Source of the DNA: Myxococcales bacterium
GTDB taxonomy: Bacteria; Myxococcota_A; Bradymonadia; REDH01
Direction of reading: 5' to 3'
DNA length: 26,880 nt
Assembly (NCBI GenBank): GCA_020633625.1
Contig: JACKDJ010000046.1
Coordinates: 1-26,880, forward strand
Position numbers and translations under genes: made by a program
Shown here: positions 11,349-17,538 of the stretch, in pieces
Layout: each line of letters begins with the position of its first letter
How positions within the stretch are numbered: position 1 is the stretch's first letter
The notes under the pieces: generated by a model
Database searches by the model: none
What the model was told of the DNA's origin: nothing
What the model saw: only the letters and a program-made list of their open reading frames with translations

Positions 11349-13850
11349 CTAGTCGAGGAGGCCGTAGTAGCGCATCGACCAGTAGGCGAGCAGGTAGGCC
11401 ATCGGCCCCTGCGTGTCGCGGGGGTTGCCGGACTGCACGACGCTCTTGGGGTTGCCGTTCCACCACCACGCCTCGAGCTCGTCGTAGGGCGGAACGGCGG
11501 TGAACTGTGCTCGCTCGAAGCGGTCGCGGCGCGGGTCGACCTGGAAGTCGACGCGGTGCGAGTTGTCGACGGTCCACGTGCGCTGGTCCCACGGGAACTC
11601 GCGCAGCGTCTGCAGGGCGAGCGGTGCGTCGATGACCTCGCCGGTGAGCCCGGCGACCCATGCGAGCCACAGCGGATTGCGCTCGTCGCGCTCCGTCTCG
11701 ATCATCTCGAGCAGGGCGGCGATCCAGCGCTCGCGGCGCTCGTTGTTTGGTTCGTAGCGAATGAGGGTGTGGTACGCGAGCATCATGAGCTCGTGATCCG
11801 AGTGGTTCTCGATCGACGGGTCTTGCAGCGTGAGGACGTCCCGAACGTTGGTCGCGACCTCGTCGTAGCGCTCCTCGACGATGAGCCGGTCGTACTCTTC
11901 GTAGAAGAACGGATCGCCGGTCATGTGCCACGCGGCGAGGAGCGCGCCGAGTATCTGCATCGAGTTGAGGTAGCCGCCGCCGAAGCAGGCCGACGCGCAG
12001 GTCTCGAAGTCCTCGGTGCAGGCGGCGAGTCCGTCGACGCACGAGGAGATGTTTGGCGGATCCCAGATGCCGTGGAGGGTTCGCTCCCCGTCGAGGTCGA
12101 TGAGCTGGTAGCCGCCGTCGACGATCCACCGGACGACCGATCCGTAGGTCGCGGCGATCGATGCGCGCTCCTCTTCGGTGGCGCACAGGTCGTAGAAGAG
12201 CGGAAAGCCGAACGTGTGCCCGTCGATCTCGTCAGACGACGTGTCGTCTTTCCACAGGTACGTGTGGCCGTCGGTCCACTCGACGGGGTGCCAGTTGTCT
12301 TGGGTCAGCTTGCTCTCGTAGACGGGCCCCTCGTCGTCTCGAACGAACGACCGAGCGATGAAGCCACAGCCCTTCCCTGCCTCGGTGAACGACACACACG
12401 GGATGTCGACGAGGAGCTGCATGTTTCGCATCGCCCGCCGCGCTTCGTCGCAATACGCCGAGTCTCCGGTGACCGTGCTGGCCATCGCCCACGCGCCGAT
12501 CATCATCTGCGTCCACAGGCCGTCGTTGTCCTTGTCTGACACGAACGCGCCGTCGAACGTCCACGGGTCGTCGGTCGTCATCTCGGCGCCGACGAACCCG
12601 TCGACGCGCCAGAAGTATGCGTCGAGCGCCTCCTGTCGCGACTCCGCCTTTTCGGCCAGTGTACGCTCGCGGACGTCGATGCGCGCGATCCCGAGCGACG
12701 AACCAAACCAGCGCGACCCGGCGGAGTCCACGGCGACCGAGGTCGCATGCGGCTCGAGGAGCCAGCGCCCGTCGACGTAGTAGTCGAAGTGATCACCGTC
12801 GAGCGCGATCGCGGACGCGCCAAACGGGTGGGCCGCCGCGACGAGCCCGGCGTCGCAGGCCAGGGCGCTGACGTCGCCCGCGGCGAGCGCGCCCGGCCCC
12901 GGAGTGAAGCGAGGCTCGACACCGTCTGTGGTCACCGTGACGATCCCCGCCGCTGTGCCGGCCAGGAGCGTGCCGTCGGGACAGCTCGCGAGCGCGGCGA
13001 ACCTCTCCCCGGCGCCGACGTGGGCCGTCGTGGCGCCGTCGCGCACGTAGAAGACACCGTCGTCTGTCGCGGCCACCGCGCCGTCCGAGCCGGCCGCGAG
13101 GTCGAGCACCGCGGCGTCGGTCGCCCAGTCCGTGATCGCCTCGCCGGCGAGCGCGCGGACGCCGCCGGATGTGGCGACCCAGATCGTGATCCCGCTCGCG
13201 GCGACGGCGACGATCGGATCGGTCGACTCGAAGCGCAGCGCCTGTGCCTCAATGCCGGCCGGGTCGACCAGCCACACTTGCGACGCCGTCGCGACGACCG
13301 CGCACTGCCCGGCGTCGCAGTCCGCGAGCTCGCGGGCGATGTCGACCACGGGAGCGCCGAGATCGGTCAGCAGCGGAGCGAACGCGGCTCCGTCGAGTGG
13401 CATCTCAAACACGCCGGTCGCGGCGCCGACGACGACCCGATCGTCGAAGGTCGCGATCGCGCGCACGTCGAGGTCGGGGAGCACGTCGGTGGTGCGATAG
13501 GCGGTCCGCTCCTCGGACGGGTACGGCAAGTCTCCGGCCGGCGACTCATCGTGCTCCCGCTGCTCCCAGACGTGGCCCCGCTCGGGGATGCCCACTTCGA
13601 CGTCGTCTACGGCGTCGCTGTCCTCGCCGAGGTCGATCGTGGCGTCGGCGTCGAGCTCGGGCCCGACGTCGGCGGCAGCGTCAGCGTCTACGTCGACGCT
13701 GCCGGTGTCTTGGGCAGCGTCAGCGGCGACGTCCTCATCCTGATCGTCGCCCTCTCCGCCGCCGCACGCGGACGCGAGGATGGCGAGGCCGAAGAGGAGA
13801 CGGCGAGGCGTCGCGAGAGGGGGGCGCGGGTCGGTCGGTTGGTTCTTCAT
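11349..13850 (-). CDS. Lipoprotein: beta-propeller-like plus alpha/alpha-barrel-like domains
   Basis: 833-residue predicted lipoprotein. A hydrophobic leader ends ILASAC (Cys29) followed by GGGEGDD and an Asp/Ala/Val-rich linker to about residue 85. Residues about 115-395 are repeated short beta-strand units (VVVGAATGVFEM, IWVATSGGVRAL, AATDDGVFYVRDG, LLAGTAAGIVTV, WFGSSLGIARID) like a seven-bladed propeller of the sensor/reg_prop kind. Residues about 405-833 are helical with Trp/Asp-rich loops (DNWHPVEWTDGHTYLWKDD, FGGGYLNSMQILGALLAAWH, NHSDHELMMLAYHTLIRYE), resembling an (alpha/alpha)6 glycosidase-type toroid. No catalytic pair was identified. It heads a compact unit with the two downstream genes. 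Function unknown. Confidence 0.8.
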   Translation of the reverse strand: MKNQPTDPRPPLATPRRLLFGLAILASACGGGEGDDQDEDVAADAAQDTGSVDVDADAAADVGPELDADATIDLGEDSDAVDDVEVGIPERGHVWEQREHDESPAGDLPYPSEERTAYRTTDVLPDLDVRAIATFDDRVVVGAATGVFEMPLDGAAFAPLLTDLGAPVVDIARELADCDAGQCAVVATASQVWLVDPAGIEAQALRFESTDPIVAVAASGITIWVATSGGVRALAGEAITDWATDAAVLDLAAGSDGAVAATDDGVFYVRDGATTAHVGAGERFAALASCPDGTLLAGTAAGIVTVTTDGVEPRFTPGPGALAAGDVSALACDAGLVAAAHPFGASAIALDGDHFDYYVDGRWLLEPHATSVAVDSAGSRWFGSSLGIARIDVRERTLAEKAESRQEALDAYFWRVDGFVGAEMTTDDPWTFDGAFVSDKDNDGLWTQMMIGAWAMASTVTGDSAYCDEARRAMRNMQLLVDIPCVSFTEAGKGCGFIARSFVRDDEGPVYESKLTQDNWHPVEWTDGHTYLWKDDTSSDEIDGHTFGFPLFYDLCATEEERASIAATYGSVVRWIVDGGYQLIDLDGERTLHGIWDPPNISSCVDGLAACTEDFETCASACFGGGYLNSMQILGALLAAWHMTGDPFFYEEYDRLIVEERYDEVATNVRDVLTLQDPSIENHSDHELMMLAYHTLIRYEPNNERRERWIAALLEMIETERDERNPLWLAWVAGLTGEVIDAPLALQTLREFPWDQRTWTVDNSHRVDFQVDPRRDRFERAQFTAVPPYDELEAWWWNGNPKSVVQSGNPRDTQGPMAYLLAYWSMRYYGLLD

Positions 13851-13856
13851 GCCGCC

Positions 13857-13884
13857 AGTGTAGCGACTCGACCCGCCGCGTCTA
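13857..13884 (-). promoter_or_regulatory. Candidate promoter giving a leaderless transcript
   Basis: On the minus strand TAGACG-16-TACACT precedes the lipoprotein gene. The -10-like hexamer is 6 bases before the ATG at 13850, so transcription would start at or next to the start codon. No Shine-Dalgarno is present, which fits a leaderless message. Weak consensus matches only. Confidence 0.3.
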
Positions 13885-13918
13885 CCGCTGGCGCGTCTGT
13901 GCGGTCACTGCCCGCCGC

Positions 13919-15034
13919 TCACGGACGCCGGACGCCGACGCCCGGTCGCGGGCGCTGGTTTTCAGGCGTCGGCTTCGCGACGACCCCGTACCCTCCGGAC
14001 GCGCCGGCGCGGTCGGCGGCCGCCCTGCCGGCGCCGCCCGCGGTCCGCATGTTCTCGCGGAGTACTTCGACGTCGCGCGCTACGCGCTCGTTCGTGTCGT
14101 CGGTCTCGGTGTGGATCCACCCCCATCGAGCGAACAGCCAGCTAAAGCCGGCACCCAAGACGAATCCCCCGACGTGTGCCCAGAAGGCGACGCCGGAGCC
14201 GTCGGAGAGGAAGGCGTAGAACAACTGGAGAACGAACCACGCGCCGACTGCGAAGCCGATCGCTATGTCGACGGTGCCGAATCTCGGGCGCGGAAACATC
14301 CAGAAATACGCGAACTTCACGTCGGTCGACGGGTGAGTCACCCAGCACGCGCCGAGCAGCGCCGCGATGGCGCCACTGGCGCCAACGAGGGGGGTGTCGC
14401 TGCCCAGCGACGCTGCCTGGTGTGCAAACACGGCGAACACACCGCAGAGCATGTAGAACGCGAGATAGCGACCCCGCCCCCACGAGCGCTCGGCGAGCGC
14501 GCCCGCGAGGAACAGGTACCAGATGTTCCCAAGCAGGTGCCCCCAACCGCCGTGGACGAAGATCGACGTGACGGCCGACGACAGCGTCGGGTGAGCTGGG
14601 GAGTACCCCCACCGCTGGCTGGGCAGTCGCGCGTACGACTCGACGAAGCGCGCTGCCTCGGCCTCGACGTCGCGTTGGAGCTCGCAGGCTGCCCGCGTCG
14701 CGTCGAGCCTCTCGGGGGGCTCCGCGCGAACCGTCTCGAGCTCGAGCGTGTAGCACGACGTCGCATCGTCGACGTCGAGGATCAAACGCACGTGGCGCTG
14801 GAGCGAGCTGGGCAGCAGCTCGAAGGTCTCTGGGGCCACGACGACCCGAGGCTCGTGGTCGGCCGCGCGCTGCAGCACCGCGGCCAGGCGGTCGATGTCG
14901 TTCGAGAGCTCGCGCCGGACGGAGTCGCCTGTGCTCTCGGTGATCGCGAACACGACACAGCACGTCGCGATGAGCGCGAGCGTGACCGGCATGTCTGCCG
15001 GGCGTATCGAACCGTGCCCCAGAGGGAACAACAT
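13919..15034 (-). CDS. Rhomboid family intramembrane serine protease
   Basis: 371-residue membrane protease of the S54 family. Conserved elements: HGGWGHLLGN (His161, His166, Asn170; oxyanion and second helix), GASGAIAALLG with the nucleophile Ser220, and AFWAHVGG with catalytic His287. A first membrane segment (about 16-32) is separated from the rest by an unusually long soluble insert of about 110 residues, and the C-terminus (about 308-371) is a charged, then Gly/Ala/Arg-rich cytoplasmic tail. ATG 15034 has AGGA five bases upstream (complement of 15040-15043). It lies between surface-protein genes and divergently from the Cys-heptad gene. Substrates are unknown. Confidence 0.93.
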   Translation of the reverse strand: MLFPLGHGSIRPADMPVTLALIATCCVVFAITESTGDSVRRELSNDIDRLAAVLQRAADHEPRVVVAPETFELLPSSLQRHVRLILDVDDATSCYTLELETVRAEPPERLDATRAACELQRDVEAEAARFVESYARLPSQRWGYSPAHPTLSSAVTSIFVHGGWGHLLGNIWYLFLAGALAERSWGRGRYLAFYMLCGVFAVFAHQAASLGSDTPLVGASGAIAALLGACWVTHPSTDVKFAYFWMFPRPRFGTVDIAIGFAVGAWFVLQLFYAFLSDGSGVAFWAHVGGFVLGAGFSWLFARWGWIHTETDDTNERVARDVEVLRENMRTAGGAGRAAADRAGASGGYGVVAKPTPENQRPRPGVGVRRP

Positions 15035-15167
15035 CGGAGTCCTCTCGCGCTCGAGGTTGACGGCGAACGCTAGCGGGCGGCCAGGGCTCGGTCAACTTGG
15101 GGCGCGGCGTCAAGCTGAGATCGCGCCACGGTGTCACGGGGGGCGCGTTCGCGCCTACTCTGTGTAC

Positions 15168-15195
15168 CGGCCACCGAACAACGGCGGCCACCGAA
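15168..15195 (+). repeat. 11-nt direct repeat in the leader of the Cys-heptad gene
   Basis: CGGCCACCGAA occurs at 15168-15178 and again at 15185-15195, 17 bases apart start to start, directly before the Shine-Dalgarno. It could be an operator pair or a leader element; chance in GC-rich DNA is not excluded. Confidence 0.45.
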
Positions 15196-15199
15196 ACTC

Positions 15200-15203
15200 G
15201 GAG
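15200..15203 (+). promoter_or_regulatory. Shine-Dalgarno deciding the Cys-heptad gene start
   Basis: GGAG lies 3 bases before ATG 15207 and 6 bases before the adjacent ATG 15210. The frame is open far upstream, but the signal peptide starts only here. ATG 15210 has the better spacing, though the two differ by one residue. Confidence 0.6.
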
Positions 15204-15206
15204 CTG

Positions 15207-15692
15207 ATGATGGTCGCACGCGTTCTCTTCTTCGGAGCAGCCCTCGCCCTGATCCCCGCCGCTGGGTTCGCCCGCGACGGCGGGTCCAAGTGTGGATGTG
15301 ATCGGGGATCTCACGCCGAGGCCGGGTGCGGATGCGCAGACGGCGGCGAATGTGCCTGTAACGACGGCGCCTGCGGCTGCGCCGACGGGAGCTGCGGCTG
15401 CGCGGACGGGAGCTGCGGCTGCGCCGACGGGAGCTGCGGCTGTGCCGACGGCGCGTGCGGCTGTGCCGACGGGAGTTGCGGCTGTGCCGACGGGAGCTGC
15501 GGCTGTGCCGACGGGAGCTGCGGCTGCGCCGACGGGAGCTGCGACTGCGCCGACGGGGAGTGCGACTGCGCCGACGGTGCCTGCGGCTGTGCCGACGGGG
15601 AGTGCGACTGCGCCGACGGTGCCTGCGGCTGTGCAGACGGTGCCTCGGACGGCGGGGCGCCGGTCCACGGGCACTGCCGCGAGATCCACTAG
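15207..15692 (+). CDS. Secreted Cys-heptad repeat protein, unknown function
   Basis: 161-residue protein from ATG 15207 (160 from 15210). A signal peptide MMVARVLFFGAALALIPAAG ends near residue 22. The mature part of about 139 residues holds 33 cysteines, close to one in four. Two irregular Cys-x-Cys groups are followed by 14 uninterrupted heptads of the form CxCADGx: CACNDGA, then CGCADGS/A and CDCADGE/A variants. A short tail ends HCREIH. There is no other domain. CxC spacing with acidic residues suggests metal binding (metallothionein-like) or a disulfide-stacked fibre; both are inference. It is followed by an ECF sigma gene after 8 bases, suggesting one operon. I recognise no named family. 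Confidence 0.8.
   Translation: MMVARVLFFGAALALIPAAGFARDGGSKCGCDRGSHAEAGCGCADGGECACNDGACGCADGSCGCADGSCGCADGSCGCADGACGCADGSCGCADGSCGCADGSCGCADGSCDCADGECDCADGACGCADGECDCADGACGCADGASDGGAPVHGHCREIH
15351..15644 (+). repeat. Tandem 21-nt repeat, 14 units
   Basis: Fourteen in-frame copies of a 21-nt unit close to tgcggctgcgccgacgggag plus one base, with no spacers. Variation is mostly at third positions (tgc/tgt, gcc/gcg) and at the last codon (AGC, GCG, GAG, GCC). The last units alternate GGC and GAC at codon two. It is coding DNA, not a CRISPR array. Confidence 0.95.
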
Positions 15693-15700
15693 CCCGCTGG

Positions 15701-16240
15701 GTGTCGAGCGAGCTCGACAGTGCGATGGCGCGGCTCCGCGCGGGTGATCGCGCCGCTGCCCGCCCCGTCTTCGACGCGGCGTGGCCGCGTGCGCTGGCGC
15801 TCGCCTCGGCGGCCCTCGGGCCGGGGCCGGACGCGGAGGATGCCGCGCAGCAGGCGCTCGAGCGGGTGTTCGAGCAAGCCGCGGGCTATGATCCGGCGCG
15901 CAGCGCGCTCGCCTGGGTCCTCGCGATCACGACGTGGGAGGTGAGGACGGTGCGGAGTCGGCGACGACGCGCGGCGGCGCGCGGTGGAAGCGCTGAGGAC
16001 CTGACCGACGTCGCGGACGAGGGCCCTGGTGCAGAGGAGTCTCTGATCAGCCAGGAGCTGTCTGGCGCCGCGTGGGGGCTGCTCGACGTCCTCGACCCCG
16101 CGGATCGCGAGCTCGTCGACGCGGCGATCGCGGGCCGCCCACCAGACCTCCCCGGTGTAGCACCGACGACGGTTCGAAAACGGCGGCAGCGCGCCTTCGA
16201 GCGGCTCCGCGACGCGTGGAGGGCGCTGCATGGCGACTGA
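15701..16240 (+). CDS. ECF-type RNA polymerase sigma factor
   Basis: 179 residues from GTG 15701; ATG 15725 is an alternative start. Region 2 is visible as PDAEDAAQQALERVFEQAAG followed by SALAWVLAITTWEVRTVRSR (core binding and -10 recognition). Region 4 is LLDVLDPADRELVDAAIAG plus TTVRKRRQRAFERLRDAWRA (helix-turn-helix for the -35 element). Size is typical of ECF factors. The frame continues upstream through the Cys-repeat array as an Arg-rich translation, which is a shadow. The gene starts 8 bases after the Cys-heptad gene stop and overlaps the next gene by 11 bases, the usual arrangement for a sigma factor and its membrane regulator. The sequence is somewhat diverged, so the ECF subgroup is not assigned. 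Confidence 0.82.
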   Translation: MSSELDSAMARLRAGDRAAARPVFDAAWPRALALASAALGPGPDAEDAAQQALERVFEQAAGYDPARSALAWVLAITTWEVRTVRSRRRRAAARGGSAEDLTDVADEGPGAEESLISQELSGAAWGLLDVLDPADRELVDAAIAGRPPDLPGVAPTTVRKRRQRAFERLRDAWRALHGD

Positions 16241-16778
16241 GACCGTTCGATTCTCGAGGCTGCTCGGCCGGTACGAGCGCGCGCGTGCGCTGCGCGCTGC
16301 GCGCGCAGTCGGCTTGGTAGTGCCGGCGCTCCTCGTGGTTGCGCTCGTGTCGCCGCGCTTGTGGCTGGGGCTCACTGGCGCGGGCGCGGCGGCGGCCGCG
16401 GCGTGGGTCGCACTCTGGCGCGGACGATCGGCGGCGCGTGGTGTGTGGCCGGGCCTCGTCGCTGCGGTCGCGCCGCTTCTAGCGTCTCACGTCGCGGCGC
16501 GGATCGGACACATCTGCACGCCCGACGGGTGCACCTCTTTGTGCATGCCGATGTGTGCCGGCGGCGGCCTCGTAGCCGGCCTGGTGCTGTCGGAGCTGAC
16601 TCGCCGCGACGAGTCCCCGGTCCCGGCGTTTGTCGTCGGCGCGACCGTCGCCGTCGCGATCGGTGCGACGGGCTGCACCTGTGTTGGGCTCGGCGGCGTG
16701 GCGGGGGTGGCGCTGGGCATGAGCGCCGGGATGGTCCGGTCGGTAGCGATGTCGCTTCGTCGGCCCTCCGCCGGTTGA
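16230..16778 (+). CDS. Six-Cys membrane protein, candidate anti-sigma factor
   Basis: 182-residue predicted polytopic inner-membrane protein with five or six hydrophobic segments (about 26-41, 44-62, 72-88, 108-121, 132-148, 152-170). Six cysteines: Cys96, 101, 105 and 109 form CX4CX3CX3C in HICTPDGCTSLCMPMC at a membrane boundary, and Cys149/151 form a CTC pair. The start is ATG 16230 with a strong GGAGGG six bases upstream (16218-16223), inside the sigma gene. Position and topology resemble CarR and the NrsF/DUF1109 membrane anti-sigma factors of other Proteobacteria and Myxococcota; that assignment is inferred from context, as no recognisable cytoplasmic anti-sigma domain is seen beyond a short N-terminal segment (1-23). 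Confidence 0.75.
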   Translation: MATETVRFSRLLGRYERARALRAARAVGLVVPALLVVALVSPRLWLGLTGAGAAAAAAWVALWRGRSAARGVWPGLVAAVAPLLASHVAARIGHICTPDGCTSLCMPMCAGGGLVAGLVLSELTRRDESPVPAFVVGATVAVAIGATGCTCVGLGGVAGVALGMSAGMVRSVAMSLRRPSAG

Positions 16779-16782
16779 TCCG

Positions 16783-16888
16783 CGTCGGCGGCGGTCCCGG
16801 ATGAGCAGCGTCGGCGGCGGTCTCGGCGGCGCCGCGCCTCGTTGGCGTCTGGGGCGGCGCAGCGTCCCGTTGTCGTCTGGGGCGGCGC
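16783..16888. repeat. Short direct repeats after the cassette
   Basis: CGTCGGCGGCGGTCCCGG at 16783-16800 recurs with one change at 16809-16826, and CGTCTGGGGCGGCGC occurs at 16846-16860 and 16874-16888. They lie in the non-coding space between the membrane-protein gene and the convergent unknown gene. Probable simple-sequence duplication; no function is evident. Confidence 0.5.
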
Positions 16889-16927
16889 CGGCGAGAGGCG
16901 GGGCCGACCGGATCGCCAACCCCGCGC

Positions 16928-17386
16928 TCACTCGGGCTGCGGCGCTCTCACGACAGCCTCGGCCTCGACGAAGTGACCGGCGATGACCTGCCCGACGGGG
17001 ACGCGCTGGCCCGGCACGACGCGCTCGATCCACAAGCGCGTCGCGAAGCGCGGGTCGCGCGGATAGTTCACGCGCGCTAGGTGGACGGTCTTCTCGAGCG
17101 GCCCGACGAGCTCCGCCGGGTCCGAGAACGCCGGCGTAAGGAGCCCGGGCACGAGCTCGTCGAGGCGCTGGAGCGCCATCCGCTCCGACGGCTCGCGCGA
17201 CGCGTTCCACGCGGCAGCGACAGCGCCGAGCGCCCACTGCACCAGGGGCGTCTGCGGCTGGTCGTTGAGCAGCCCGAGGACTGGCGCCGCGATCGAGACG
17301 AGCACCGCGGCGAGCGGAGGGAGGGGCGCGGTGATCGCGGCTGCGGTCGGGCGTGCAACACGCGGCGCTTTGATCTTCTTGGCCAT
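16928..17386 (-). CDS. Conserved-looking protein of unknown function
   Basis: 152 residues. The N-terminus is basic and Ala/Pro-rich (MAKKIKAPRVARPTAAAITA), with a hydrophobic stretch (LAAVLVSIAAPVLGLL, about residues 25-40) that may be one membrane segment. The rest has a balanced, protein-like composition with LDELVPGLLTP, VHLARVNYPRDPRFATRLWI and a C-terminal VVPGQRVPVGQVIAGHFVEA, which could form small beta-strands. ATG 17386 has AGGA nine bases upstream. No family is recognised. It is convergent with the Cys-heptad cassette and lies downstream of an AT-richer patch with a palindrome that may hold its promoter. Confidence 0.7.
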   Translation of the reverse strand: MAKKIKAPRVARPTAAAITAPLPPLAAVLVSIAAPVLGLLNDQPQTPLVQWALGAVAAAWNASREPSERMALQRLDELVPGLLTPAFSDPAELVGPLEKTVHLARVNYPRDPRFATRLWIERVVPGQRVPVGQVIAGHFVEAEAVVRAPQPE

Positions 17387-17438
17387 CGCGGACGATCCTG
17401 CACGTTCGAGGCTCAGCCTGCAAGCGCACCGATTACCA

Positions 17439-17492
17439 CTACATTCTAACGATTATCACCGCGACGACGTAATGAACTTCGTCGGAATGTAG
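17439..17492. promoter_or_regulatory. AT-richer palindromic region between two minus-strand genes
   Basis: CTACATTC (17439-17446) pairs with GAATGTAG (17485-17492), and inside it CGACGA (17462-17467) pairs with TCGTCG (17479-17484). The stretch is far less GC-rich than its surroundings. On the minus strand it includes a -10-like GATAAT (complement of 17452-17457). It may terminate the dehydrogenase transcript, serve as promoter/operator for the 16928-17386 gene, or both. Confidence 0.4.
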
Positions 17493-17538
17493 ACTATAGG
17501 AACCGCCGAATCTCGCACCGTTCGCAACCGAGTCTTGA

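Larger units (their letters stand above)
15035..15206. promoter_or_regulatory. Divergent regulatory region (rhomboid / Cys-heptad cassette)
   Basis: 172 bases that must drive both the rhomboid gene and the Cys-heptad/ECF cassette. It holds a small hairpin GGCGC-GTTC-GCGCC at 15142-15155, a GTCAAC/GTCAAG pair 18 bases apart (15091, 15109) and an 11-base direct repeat (15168-15195). No unambiguous -35/-10 was found. If the sigma factor is autoregulated its promoter should lie here. Confidence 0.4.

Noticed and set aside
12747..15073. Long plus-strand frames opposite the lipoprotein and rhomboid genes
   Set aside because: Arg-rich translations without motifs; the minus strand carries a lipoprotein and a rhomboid with complete active-site residues.
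15351..15644. Possible CRISPR array
   Set aside because: Units are directly adjacent without spacers, in frame with a coding sequence, and not palindromic.
14142..15689. 515-codon minus-strand frame through the Cys-repeat array
   Set aside because: Its Ala/Pro/Val repeat (VGAAAAP-like) is the reverse reading of the 21-nt array; the plus frame has signal peptide, Shine-Dalgarno and operon position.
15455..15700. Arg/Leu-Cys-rich N-terminal extension of the sigma factor
   Set aside because: It is an out-of-frame reading of the Cys-heptad array; sigma homology begins only after about 15701.
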